This document shows, piece by piece, positions 26,682 through 34,858 of a DNA stretch of 34,858 nt; position 1 is the stretch's first letter, and every line of letters begins with the position of its first letter. The notes below the pieces were generated by a model. It saw only the letters and a program-made list of their open reading frames with translations. It ran no database searches and was not told the origin of the DNA. The position numbers and the translations under genes are program-made. This DNA comes from CAYVTD01 sp964454445 (GTDB taxonomy: Bacteria > Bacteroidota > Ignavibacteria > Kapaibacteriales > UBA2268): assembly GCA_964454445.1 (NCBI GenBank), contig CAYVTD010000033.1, forward strand, positions 1 to 34,858. Reading direction: 5' to 3'.

Positions 26682-27593
26682 ATGGAAAAACTCAGGAACA
26701 CAAAGCAGGATAGTATTTCGAGGCAAATATTTGAAAAGTCTTATGATCCAATGGTAATATATACTCAAGGACATATTATTGATTGCAACGAAGCTGCCTG
26801 CAGGTTTCTTGGGTTAAATGATAAAAGTGAGTTAATCAACAAAACGCTTGTTGATATTTCCCCTGAGTTTCAGCCCGATGGAAGATCCTCAAAAGATGTT
26901 TTTCAAGAGATTATTGATTCATTAGAGAATAGCGGTGGTTCAATCCAAATCGAATGGCTAGTGAAAATCAACGATAGCGCTACGCAGTTAGTGGAGTTAA
27001 CTCTTACAAAGGTAGAAATTGCTTTTGGAAATATTATTCATTGTATTTGGCGAGATCTAAGTGAACTGACTATAACAAACGCCAAACTTAAAGAATCTGA
27101 AAAGAAATATAAAGCATTATTAGATGTATCTCCAGATATGATACTTCATACTAATAATGAAGGTATTATTACATTTATTTCTGGTACTGCTACCATTTTT
27201 CATCGTTGTAGTGTCGATGAAATTATTGGTACATCCATTTTAAAATGGGTCCATAGAAAAGAGCACAAAATAATTCTAGAAAACATGCAAAAACGGTTGT
27301 CTAGAGTAATTGCGCCCCAGACATATACTCTTTTGCGAAAAGATGGTACAAGTTATATAGGAGAGGTGAATACTCAGGTATTGTACGATTCTGATGGAAA
27401 GCAAATCGGATTGATATCTGTCATCAGAGATGTAACCGAACGGGTTAATACGTTAAAAACTTTGAAAGATACTGAAAGGCAACTTGAGATTAGAAACAGA
27501 ATTGCAAATGTCTTTCTATTATCAAATCGTGATGATGTTTTCGATGATGTATTAAAAATACTATTGGAAGTTTTCGAAGTTGAGTTTGGCTGA
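26682..27593 (+). CDS. N-terminal part of a split hybrid histidine kinase (PAS-PAS-GAF start)
   Basis: 303 residues ending at an in-frame TGA. Residues about 10-135 form one PAS domain (ARQ-like start, YDPMVIYTQGHIIDCNEAACRFLGLND) and about 145-265 a second (LLDVSPDMILHTNNEGIITFISG … LISVIRDVTERVN). After a helical linker the last residues, IANVFLLSNRDDVFDDVLKILLEVFEVEFG, are the first helix of a GAF domain. The same frame continues after the TGA with the rest of that GAF domain, so this is probably the front part of one 1,177-codon gene. Alone it would be a PAS-PAS protein without output. Confidence 0.8.
   Translation: MEKLRNTKQDSISRQIFEKSYDPMVIYTQGHIIDCNEAACRFLGLNDKSELINKTLVDISPEFQPDGRSSKDVFQEIIDSLENSGGSIQIEWLVKINDSATQLVELTLTKVEIAFGNIIHCIWRDLSELTITNAKLKESEKKYKALLDVSPDMILHTNNEGIITFISGTATIFHRCSVDEIIGTSILKWVHRKEHKIILENMQKRLSRVIAPQTYTLLRKDGTSYIGEVNTQVLYDSDGKQIGLISVIRDVTERVNTLKTLKDTERQLEIRNRIANVFLLSNRDDVFDDVLKILLEVFEVEFG
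27591..27593 (+). other. In-frame TGA inside the GAF domain of the hybrid kinase
   Basis: Upstream codons read V-E-F-G and downstream codons I-G-Y-I-S-E-N-N-E-L-I-L-P-S, which is one continuous GAF strand-turn-strand. Both halves are in the same frame (no indel). It is a single nonsense change, a sequencing or assembly error, or a true split. Confidence 0.85.
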
Positions 27594-27665
27594 ATTGGCT
27601 ATATCAGTGAAAACAACGAGCTTATCCTACCATCCCTTACTAACAAGATTTGGAATATATGCACG

Positions 27666-30215
27666 ATGGAGGATAAATCTAATAAATTAGACATAAACTC
27701 ATTGACTGGCTTTCTGAAAAGAAGTCTTTCGGACAAGCATGCAATAACTCAAAATCAGGGTTTAAGTGTTCCTACTGGACATATTCCGCTTCACAATGCC
27801 TTGTCTTCCCCCATCAGATTTATGGATAATACAATTGGATTAATCACTCTTGCAAATCGGGAGATTGATTTTAATCTGGAAGATGCTCGGAAGCTTGAAA
27901 TTATTGCAAATTATATAGTACCAATTCTAAAATACCGGCTTGACACAAAAAAAGAAATAGAAAAGCGAAAAAAGGCTCAAGAAGAGAATGACCTAAAAGC
28001 ATTTATTATAGACAAAGCAAATGATGTTATTTTAATGCATAAAATTGACGGTAGCTTGATCTATTTCAACGAGAAAGCATATCAGAAAGCAGGCATTTCA
28101 AAAGAAGAATTCAAAAATCTTTCTGCCAAGGATATGCTAACGAAAGAATCGTTTGATACAGACAAGAATCTTATCGAAAGGATTGTCAAAGAAGGAGTTG
28201 TTACTTTTGAAGCTCTTCACAAACATAAAAACGGTTCAATAATTCCCGTTGAAGTTTGCTCCCAACTTATCGAATTAAACGATGAAAAAGTGGTTTTAAG
28301 TATATCAAGAAACATTTCTGAAAGGAAGCAAGCCGAAGAAGTATTAAAGGAGAGTCAAGAGCAATATATGCTCGTTGTAAAAGGGACTAATGACGGTATT
28401 TGGGATTGGGACTTCCCCACGAATAGGCTTTATTTTTCAGAAAGATGGAAAGAAATACTCGGATATGCTGGCGATGAGCTTGTTCCTGAACCCGAAACTT
28501 TTTGGAATTTAGTACATCAAGAAGACAAGCAAAAAGTGATAGATAGAGCAATGAGTTATATAAAAGGAGAAATCCAACATTTTAACATAGAATTTAGGAT
28601 GCTCCACAAAAATAGCTCTATCGTATGGATATTAGCAAAAGCAGCTGCAAAGCGAGATGAGAATGGAATTATTATGCGTATGTCTGGTTCGATTAGTGAT
28701 ATTACCGAAAGAAAGGAATCCGAGAATAAATTGCTTTTAGCCAAAGAGCAGGCAGAGCAAGCAGACAGGGCAAAATCTGATTTCATTGCAAATATGAGCC
28801 ATGAGATTAGAACACCGATGAATGCCATTCTTGGCTTTTCAGAGTTGTTAAAGCACGAAGCTTTAAACGAAAAGCAATTGGGATACTTATCGGGAATTCT
28901 ATCTAGTGGCAAAAGTTTGCTAATGCTTATCAATGATATTCTCGATCTGTCAAAAATCGTTGCTGGGAAAATGGAAATCACTTACGAGCCGGTTTATCTC
29001 GATGTGCTTTTCAAGGAGCTTAACTCCATATTTTTGATAAGTGCTAAAGAAAAAGGACTTGATTTTAGATTTGATATTGACCAAGGAATACCAGAAGCGA
29101 TATTACTTGATGAAATCAGAATTAGGCAAATTCTCTTTAACTTGATAGGAAACGCTGTGAAGTTTACTCATTCTGGTCATATCGGCGTAAAAGTCGAAAA
29201 ACGTAATGCTGACCAGCAGGGCAGCAGTATCGATTTGATTTTCACTGTTACTGATACTGGCATTGGAATACCAGAAGATCAACTGGAAAAAATTTTCGAA
29301 CCATTTAACCAACAGGAAAAGTTAAATACTAAACGCTATGGCGGGACCGGACTCGGACTTGCAATATCAAAACGTCTCGTTGAAATGATGAATGGCAAAA
29401 TTACATTTAAAAGCACTGTCGGGGCCGGCACTTCTATCAGCGTTTGCTTGGCAGAGGTAAAAGTCGCTTCAGTATTTAACGAAATTAGTGCCAGGCAAAA
29501 TGTGGATATTGACATCAGGTTCCAAGGTCAAATTGTACTGATTATAGATGATATTGAGCCAAATAGGATTATTGTCAAGAATTTCCTTGAACCAATGAAT
29601 CTTGTGATTTTTGAAGCTAGTAATGGTTTTGATGGTATTACTATTGCTCGAGAAATCAGACCGGATCTAATTCTTATGGATATTCAAATGCCAGAGATAA
29701 ATGGTATTGAAACGACAAAGAGAATCAAGCTAATTGACAAATTGAAAGATGTGCCAATAATTGCTCTTACTGCTTATGCTATGAAAGGAGATGATGTGGA
29801 GATCAAAGAAGTATGTGATGGTTGTCTCATCAAACCAGTAACAAAGAATCGAATTATTCAAGAATTGATGCGTCATCTTGCTTATCAAAAAGATGAAAAA
29901 GAAAATGAACTGAGTGAAAAGCCTTATATTGATGTGAGTGAATTATCAAAAGAACTCATTAGCATTATAAAAGAAAAGTTGATACCTGAATGGCAGAAAG
30001 TATCAAGAACGATGATAATTGAACAAATTCAAAATTTTGCAGAAATGATAATAACTACTGCTATTGAACATAATTCTGAAAAACTTATTGAATATGGTAC
30101 TAATTTGAAGGAATATACTATTAATTTTAATATTGAAAAGATAATAGAATTGCTGCCTTATTTTTATAATCTTATTAAGCAAGAAAATAAAAGTTTAACC
30201 GATCTGAAAAATTGA
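27666..30215 (+). CDS. C-terminal part of split hybrid histidine kinase (GAF-PAS-PAS-HisKA-HATPase-REC)
   Basis: 849 residues from the first ATG after the TGA; the GAF sequence already starts upstream of this ATG (from 27594). Order: rest of GAF (1-90, GHIPLHNALSSPI … GLITLANRE), PAS (110-225), PAS (230-350), HisKA with His379 (FIANMSHEIRTPMN), HATPase (N box NLIGNAVKF, G boxes DTGIGI and GGTGLGLAIS), and a receiver domain (620-735) with Asp672 (LILMDIQMP) and Lys723. A helical tail of about 110 residues has no named domain. There are no membrane segments. Its stop overlaps the start of the methyltransferase gene, so the genes are coupled. Confidence 0.88.
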   Translation: MEDKSNKLDINSLTGFLKRSLSDKHAITQNQGLSVPTGHIPLHNALSSPIRFMDNTIGLITLANREIDFNLEDARKLEIIANYIVPILKYRLDTKKEIEKRKKAQEENDLKAFIIDKANDVILMHKIDGSLIYFNEKAYQKAGISKEEFKNLSAKDMLTKESFDTDKNLIERIVKEGVVTFEALHKHKNGSIIPVEVCSQLIELNDEKVVLSISRNISERKQAEEVLKESQEQYMLVVKGTNDGIWDWDFPTNRLYFSERWKEILGYAGDELVPEPETFWNLVHQEDKQKVIDRAMSYIKGEIQHFNIEFRMLHKNSSIVWILAKAAAKRDENGIIMRMSGSISDITERKESENKLLLAKEQAEQADRAKSDFIANMSHEIRTPMNAILGFSELLKHEALNEKQLGYLSGILSSGKSLLMLINDILDLSKIVAGKMEITYEPVYLDVLFKELNSIFLISAKEKGLDFRFDIDQGIPEAILLDEIRIRQILFNLIGNAVKFTHSGHIGVKVEKRNADQQGSSIDLIFTVTDTGIGIPEDQLEKIFEPFNQQEKLNTKRYGGTGLGLAISKRLVEMMNGKITFKSTVGAGTSISVCLAEVKVASVFNEISARQNVDIDIRFQGQIVLIIDDIEPNRIIVKNFLEPMNLVIFEASNGFDGITIAREIRPDLILMDIQMPEINGIETTKRIKLIDKLKDVPIIALTAYAMKGDDVEIKEVCDGCLIKPVTKNRIIQELMRHLAYQKDEKENELSEKPYIDVSELSKELISIIKEKLIPEWQKVSRTMIIEQIQNFAEMIITTAIEHNSEKLIEYGTNLKEYTINFNIEKIIELLPYFYNLIKQENKSLTDLKN

Positions 30216-31159
30216 AAAATCCAATAAATGATTTAGGTTTAATCGAATTTCTGGCATGTCCTGAATGTAAAGGCGACATAAATGAAATAGATGGGCAGCT
30301 GAGTTGTAAAGTATGCAAGGCTCAATATTTAATACAAGATGGAATACCAGTTTTTTTATCTGGCATTGGTCAGAATAATCTTAACAATAGTGATGCTTTT
30401 ACATCAAAAATGAATTATATCGAGCATTATTCCCGAGACGCTATTCATTTTGATTATTTTGAAGAAAGGGAATGCAGGGCTACACAACATGACGAAAAAA
30501 GATTAAGGGAATATATCGTTTCGCTCGTGCCAAAAGATGCCACGGCAATACTTGATGCAGGCTCTGGAGGCGGTTGGCTAGCGAAATATTTAAAAAAAAG
30601 CAAGAAGCTTGTTTCATTGGATATTAGCTTAAAGAATCTTGCGAGAATCAAGGAAGAGCATTTTGCAACACAAATAAAAAGAAAGGCAGACAGCATAGTT
30701 TTTGCAGTTTGTGGTGATGCGCTTAGACCACCTTTCAAAAACGAGAGCTTCGATTGCATAATTGCCTCAGAAGTCATAGAACATATCGTCGAACCACAAG
30801 TTTTTACGAAATCACTACTTCAATTATTGAAACCGGGAGGAGTGTTGATTATAAGTACTCCATACAAAGAAAAGATACCCTTGTATTTGTGTATTCATTG
30901 CAATCAGTTAACTCCTAAAAACGCTCATCTCCACTCTTTTGATGAACAAAAATTGAGCGATTTAATCAAAGATCATAACCTTGCTCGTAGCCAAACATTT
31001 ATATTTGGTAATAAAGCGTCTCATTTATTGCGTTTTTATGTTTTTCTGCAATTTTTCCCTTTTCCAGTCTGGAGAGTTTTTGATAAATTGATGAATATAA
31101 TAATAAAAAAACCAGAACATATTATTATCAAATATTATAGGCATTGCTCACCGTATTAG
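30212..31159 (+). CDS. SAM-dependent methyltransferase with N-terminal zinc ribbon
   Basis: A 315-residue protein. The N-terminus is a Trm112-like zinc ribbon: Cys16, Cys19, Cys32 and Cys35 (LACPECKGDI … LSCKVCKAQYLIQDGIPVF). A class I methyltransferase follows, with SAM motif I AILDAGSGGGWLAKYL, an acidic strand-2 end (LVSLDIS) and FDCIIASEVIEHI plus LLKPGGVLIISTP. Such fusions often modify sugars or lipid-linked intermediates, but the substrate is unknown. The start is TTG at 30212, which overlaps the stop of the kinase gene by three bases; no better ATG exists before the zinc ribbon. The GT39-like gene follows after 17 bp. Confidence 0.85.
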   Translation: MKNPINDLGLIEFLACPECKGDINEIDGQLSCKVCKAQYLIQDGIPVFLSGIGQNNLNNSDAFTSKMNYIEHYSRDAIHFDYFEERECRATQHDEKRLREYIVSLVPKDATAILDAGSGGGWLAKYLKKSKKLVSLDISLKNLARIKEEHFATQIKRKADSIVFAVCGDALRPPFKNESFDCIIASEVIEHIVEPQVFTKSLLQLLKPGGVLIISTPYKEKIPLYLCIHCNQLTPKNAHLHSFDEQKLSDLIKDHNLARSQTFIFGNKASHLLRFYVFLQFFPFPVWRVFDKLMNIIIKKPEHIIIKYYRHCSPY

Positions 31160-31176
31160 ATTTGCTCAAAGATATT

Positions 31177-32895
31177 ATGAAAAAACTCAAAAAAGACTAT
31201 TCTATTGTTGCAGTCTTACTTTTTTTCAGCTTAATAACAATGCTAAACTTTGATTCCGGCGAAATACAGGGCTGGGACGAAGGTTTGTATGCCATCAGGG
31301 CAAGGAGTATCCTCTATTTCCATGTTTTTTGTGACCAAACTGATTACGCCGTGGGCGGTCTGTATTCTTCGACTTATCCACCGATGTATGTGTGGCTGAT
31401 GAGCGGAATAATGGCTTTAAATGGCGAATCAAATTTGTCTGTAAGGCTGCTTTCAGTTTTGAGTTCAATGTTTTCAGTATTTTTGCTTTATGCCATTAGC
31501 ACAAGGATAGTTGAAAAAGAAAATGCCCTGATTTCAGCCTTGCTGCTTACCGGCACTTTCTGCTGGAATACTTATGCTCGTTTGGGTATGACTGACATTT
31601 TTCTTATAATGCTGTTTCTGCTTGCGTTTTGGAGCATAATCAAGGCAGATGAATCGAGAAAAACTAACAAAAAGTATTGGTTTGTTCTCCTCTTCGGCAT
31701 TGCTTTTTATTGTGGATTGATGACAAAAATTGTGATTTCATTAATGCCATTGCTTTTTATGGTCTTCTATTTTTTTTACGGCAAAGATCGCTCTGTAAAG
31801 TTTTTTTTAATACTAGTCTCTTTGATGGCTATGTTTTTTGCTTATTTATGGTATTGGGATATGTCTGTGCGTTATGGAGCAGAGTTTTACAAAGCATTGC
31901 TTGTTCCGCACTTATATTCAGTAGTAGAAAACAACACACCTCGACTTGGTTTGTTTTACTATTTGAATCAGCTTGTTTTTTCCAATCCGTTGTTGTTACT
32001 TTCTTTTGTATCATTAGTAATTTTTTATCTGCAATATAAAAAATCTGAATTATTTGCTAATTATATTGAAAAAATTGTTTTATTTCCATCTATCGTATGG
32101 TTTTTTGCTGGCTTTGTTATTTTTTCTGTTTCAGTAACCAAATTGCATCATTATACGAATTATATAATCCCACCAGCAATAGTTTTGACATTATATGCAA
32201 TGGAAAAAATCGAGGACTATATTGTTAATCCAAGGGGTAAGTGGCTAATAATAATTGGGCTAGTTATATGGAGCATGTGGGCATTTGCCGGCAATTTGCG
32301 TCATAGTTTCAGGCAATTGGATTTGGGAAGTAATATCCCAGTTATTATCATCGTCTTTTTAATCCTTGTCATAATATTAGCGTTAATGCTGTCTATTCCG
32401 CAAAAAAGACTTGCAAAAATTTGCAATTTTTCATCAAAATACCTTTCTCTACTTATTTTATCATTATTAATTATTAGGGTGCTAACCTCTAATTCGCTAC
32501 TACCTAATGGTAAAGAACAAGGCGCTAGCGAAACTGCTTGCATAATCTTCAACTTTGCAGGCGACAGTTTTGTGTATTTATATCACGAGCATACAGCTGC
32601 AGAGGATATAAGCCCGCAGCTCGACTGGTATTTAGGAGGATGGATGTGTAAATGGGACAAAACCAAATTCTATCAGCCAATTGCTTTATCAGAAACAGCC
32701 TTCGATGAGAAAATACTTCGTAAGCATTACGATTTCCCAAATAATATTATAGTTTATAAAAAAGCCAGCAACCCGGAACTGTCCAAGCAAGTAATTGAAG
32801 TATTAAGAGATACGCGCATAATGCTTTTAGAAACTAAAAGTTTTGCCGTCTTTAGTTTACTCAATAAAAACCGTAGCAAAGAAGCATTTATTTAA
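31177..32895 (+). CDS. GT39/PMT-ArnT-like membrane glycosyltransferase
   Basis: About 572 residues with ten or more hydrophobic segments. The first periplasmic loop has the catalytic acidic pair of GT-C enzymes in GEIQGWDEGLYAIRA (Asp34, Glu35), followed by STYPPMYVWLMSG and NTYARLGMTDIFL, as in ArnT and bacterial dolichyl-phosphate-mannose-type transferases. These enzymes move a sugar from a polyprenyl carrier to a lipid or protein on the outer face of the inner membrane. The C-terminal part is a soluble periplasmic domain. ATG at 31177 is preferred over a TTG at 31144 that lies inside the preceding gene. The neighbour methyltransferase suggests a common glycan or lipid pathway (inference). 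Confidence 0.85.
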   Translation: MKKLKKDYSIVAVLLFFSLITMLNFDSGEIQGWDEGLYAIRARSILYFHVFCDQTDYAVGGLYSSTYPPMYVWLMSGIMALNGESNLSVRLLSVLSSMFSVFLLYAISTRIVEKENALISALLLTGTFCWNTYARLGMTDIFLIMLFLLAFWSIIKADESRKTNKKYWFVLLFGIAFYCGLMTKIVISLMPLLFMVFYFFYGKDRSVKFFLILVSLMAMFFAYLWYWDMSVRYGAEFYKALLVPHLYSVVENNTPRLGLFYYLNQLVFSNPLLLLSFVSLVIFYLQYKKSELFANYIEKIVLFPSIVWFFAGFVIFSVSVTKLHHYTNYIIPPAIVLTLYAMEKIEDYIVNPRGKWLIIIGLVIWSMWAFAGNLRHSFRQLDLGSNIPVIIIVFLILVIILALMLSIPQKRLAKICNFSSKYLSLLILSLLIIRVLTSNSLLPNGKEQGASETACIIFNFAGDSFVYLYHEHTAAEDISPQLDWYLGGWMCKWDKTKFYQPIALSETAFDEKILRKHYDFPNNIIVYKKASNPELSKQVIEVLRDTRIMLLETKSFAVFSLLNKNRSKEAFI

Positions 32896-32948
32896 TCACA
32901 AAAACTAAAAACACCTACGAGAAACCTTCAGAAGATTATCAAGAATAT

Positions 32949-32987
32949 TATCCTCCCATCTTATTGATAAGGGTGGTAAGGGGGGAT
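32949..32987. repeat. Imperfect palindrome between convergent genes
   Basis: TATCCTCCCATCTTAT pairs imperfectly with ATAAGGGTGGTAAGGGGGGATA across a short loop (TG). It lies between the GT39-like gene and the OmpA-domain gene, which converge. It may be a dispersed palindromic element or a two-way terminator; no T-tract is seen. Confidence 0.45.
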
Positions 32988-32992
32988 ACTCA

Positions 32993-33286
32993 TCACATTT
33001 TTACAAACTCTACCCTTCTATTCTTTGCTTTTCCTTCGGGTGTATCGTTCTTGTCGATTGGCTCGCTTTCGTCTTTGCCTTCGCATGTCAAATGGGATTC
33101 TTCAATGACAAACTCCTTGATTAATATTGCTTTTACGACGTTTGCACGCTTGAGTGAAAGAGCCAAATTCGATTTTTCATCGCCATCACTGTCGGTGTGT
33201 CCCGTTATTTTCAATTTCATTCCACTCGTTGCCTTTAAAACATCTGCTATTTCTTTAATAGCTCCATAAGATACAGGTTGAATCAC
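32993..33286 (-). CDS. OmpA C-terminal domain, N-terminally truncated (probable remnant)
   Basis: 97 residues that make up most of an OmpA/MotB peptidoglycan-binding domain: ITGHTDSDGDEKSNLALSLKRANVVKAIL, then the C-terminal DTPEGKAKNRRVEFVKM with the conserved N-R-R-V-E-F. The start shown is GTG at 33286. The frame stays open to a TAG at 33313-33311 and encodes YKGSDVIQPV, so the domain goes further upstream than any usable start, but the first strand (usually ILFD) and a signal peptide are missing. Upstream is the divergent ABC exporter. It is most likely the 3' remnant of a longer outer-membrane protein gene. An AAGGG lies 8 bp before the GTG, so expression is not excluded. Confidence 0.75.
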   Translation of the reverse strand: MIQPVSYGAIKEIADVLKATSGMKLKITGHTDSDGDEKSNLALSLKRANVVKAILIKEFVIEESHLTCEGKDESEPIDKNDTPEGKAKNRRVEFVKM

Positions 33287-33394
33287 ATCAGAGCCCTTGT
33301 AATATTTAATCTAATATAAGAATATGGCAATCAAATCGTTATAAATGACTTAAGTTGTTGTTTATAAAAATTTAGCTATTCAAAAAAAATTATA

Positions 33395-34858
33395 ATGAAA
33401 GATTTACAACGGTTACTACCATATATTATTAAGTACAAGAAGATGATAATTGGTGGCTTTGTGCTTGTTACCATTTCTAATATTTGTTCTACGTATGTGC
33501 CTCGTGTTGTTGGTTTGACTATAGATTTGCTTGGAAAAGATTCAGTTTCGCAAGTAGAAGTGCTGAAAAACTTGCTTATGATAATAGGATTAACTTTGGC
33601 AAGCGGATTATTTATGTTTTTCACAAGAAAAACCATTATTGTTGCTTCGCGAATGATTGAATATGATCTAAGGCGCGATTTTCTTGATCATGTTCAAAAA
33701 CGAAAAATGAGTTTCTTTTATGAATACAGCCCTGGCACACTAATGGCTTATGCAACCAACGACATAACGGCGGCACGCGAATTCCTGGGACCAGCGATAA
33801 TGTACACGGCAAATTCCGTAACTACATTTATTTTTGTTTTGTTTTTTATGTTAAATATCGATCCTCTTTTAACTCTTTTAGCTCTATTACCATTGCCATT
33901 AATAACGTATTTTGTTCATCGACTTGGCAAAGAAATCCATAAAAGTTTCAAAGCGGTGCAAGAACAATATGCAGTGCTGAGTAGTCGTTCGCAAGAGACA
34001 TTCTCAGGCATTCGCGTTGTGAAGTCACACGTACGCGAAGAATATGAAAACGAGCATTTTAACATATTGAGTAAAGACTATTTTGAAAAGAACCTGCGTC
34101 TTGCCCGCATACAGTCTATAATGATGCCTGTTTTAATGGTGCTTGTCGGTGTGGCACAAATGCTTGTTCTTGGTTATGGTGGTTGGAAGGTTATGAATGG
34201 GAAGTCTTCACTTGGCGATTTAACGCAGTTTTTCATTTATATAAATATGCTTATTTGGCCCGTAACGGCAATTGGTTGGATAACAAATGTTGTGCAAAGA
34301 GCATCGGCGTCGATGGCAAGACTATCCGTTATTTTAGATAATGTTGCCGATGATGAGTTGATTATTAACAATGAAAAACTGGCAAAAGACACTCGAGATA
34401 CATCTATTGCAAATCATCAATTATCAATTGATTTTATTGATGTGTCATTGAAATACAAAGAGAATAGCCCTACTGTGTTATGCAAGATTAGCTTTTCCAT
34501 AAAAAAAGGTGAGTCGCTCGGCATTACAGGTCCAGTAGGGAGCGGCAAGACAACAATTATCAATCTTTTACCCTCTCTTATCGAAACAAGTGGCGGGAAT
34601 ATTATGTTAGATGGGAAAAACATAAGGGAAATTGACAAGCAACAACTACGCAATATGATAGCTGTTGTGCCACAAGACCAATTCCTTTTTTCTACAACAA
34701 TCAAAGAAAACATATCCTTTGGAAACAAATCCGCAAGCAACAAAGACATAGAAAAAGCAGTCTGGATCGCTTGTTTAGATGAAGATATAAGAGCTTTTCC
34801 TGATAATTACGATACTATGCTCGGCGAAAGGGGAATAACTCTCTCCGGAGGTCAGAAG
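33395..34858 (+). CDS. ABC exporter (fused TMD-NBD), 5' part
   Basis: 488 codons without a stop; the gene runs past the window end. It starts at ATG 33395 (MKDLQRLLPYIIKYKK). The N-terminal 330 residues form an exporter membrane domain with an MdlB/YheH-like pattern (RKMSFFYEYSPGTLMAYATNDITAAREFLGP). The nucleotide-binding domain has Walker A GPVGSGKTTI, the Q-loop region AVVPQDQFLFSTTIKENI, and the signature RGITLSGGQK at the very end of the window. Walker B is not yet seen. It is most similar in pattern to heterodimeric half-exporters, so a partner gene may follow outside the window (inference). Confidence 0.9.
   Translation, partial: MKDLQRLLPYIIKYKKMIIGGFVLVTISNICSTYVPRVVGLTIDLLGKDSVSQVEVLKNLLMIIGLTLASGLFMFFTRKTIIVASRMIEYDLRRDFLDHVQKRKMSFFYEYSPGTLMAYATNDITAAREFLGPAIMYTANSVTTFIFVLFFMLNIDPLLTLLALLPLPLITYFVHRLGKEIHKSFKAVQEQYAVLSSRSQETFSGIRVVKSHVREEYENEHFNILSKDYFEKNLRLARIQSIMMPVLMVLVGVAQMLVLGYGGWKVMNGKSSLGDLTQFFIYINMLIWPVTAIGWITNVVQRASASMARLSVILDNVADDELIINNEKLAKDTRDTSIANHQLSIDFIDVSLKYKENSPTVLCKISFSIKKGESLGITGPVGSGKTTIINLLPSLIETSGGNIMLDGKNIREIDKQQLRNMIAVVPQDQFLFSTTIKENISFGNKSASNKDIEKAVWIACLDEDIRAFPDNYDTMLGERGITLSGGQK

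Noticed and set aside
27591..27593. TGA as selenocysteine or a recoded codon
   Set aside because: GAF domains do not need Sec at this place, no clear SECIS-like hairpin was recognised after the TGA, and TGA is used as a normal stop elsewhere in the window (30213-30215, 32995-32993).

Overview
The window is a gene-dense, AT-rich chromosomal segment that looks like a member of the Bacteroidota/Chlorobiota (FCB) group, possibly an Ignavibacteria- or Kapabacteria-like lineage. The phylum-level placement is an inference. It rests on low GC, an outer-membrane beta-barrel ending in Phe, a Bacteroidota-type lipoprotein, and promoter candidates of the TTTG-N19-TAnnTTTG type about 42 nt upstream of proS and rpmB. 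Many PAS-rich sensors are also present. No tRNA, rRNA, CRISPR array, prophage or complete insertion sequence was seen.

Layout. 1-3650: 3' end of an outer-membrane barrel protein, proS, a small lipoprotein and a PAP2 phosphatase. 3733-8740: a membrane PAS sensor without a kinase that ends in a Cys-rich tail, a Gfo/Idh/MocA-like protein with altered active-site residues abutting miaB, a palindrome plus 35-bp tandem-repeat tract at the miaB 3' end, and a DedA protein. 8885-12950: an orphan MalK/UgpC-type ATPase, divergent from a large secreted S41-like protein that seems to lack its nucleophile. 12964-19160 (minus strand): MsbA-like exporter, a five-PAS NarL-type histidine kinase, pssA and psd. 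19344-23581: dnaN, a GT-C-like membrane protein, recF and a DUF721/DciA-like gene. 23686-24951: a DUF318 metal permease fused to an HMA domain. 25029-26453 (minus): prfB with a programmed +1 frameshift, and rpmB with its promoter and terminator. 26682-32895: a hybrid histidine kinase split by one in-frame TGA, a zinc-ribbon methyltransferase and a GT39-like transferase. 32993-34858: a truncated OmpA-domain gene and the 5' part of an ABC exporter.

Functional themes are translation (proS, miaB, prfB, rpmB), replication and repair (dnaN, recF, DciA-like), phospholipid synthesis and envelope export (psd-pssA, MsbA-like, PAP2, DedA, GT-C enzymes) and PAS-based signalling. I did not find a convincing new multi-gene system. 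The most notable local signals are the interrupted GAF domain in the hybrid kinase, the pseudoenzyme-like S41 and Gfo/Idh proteins, the kinase-less PAS sensor with a CxxC...CxxC tail, the repeat tract that supplies the C-terminus of MiaB, and a 21-bp triplicate directly in front of the multi-PAS kinase.
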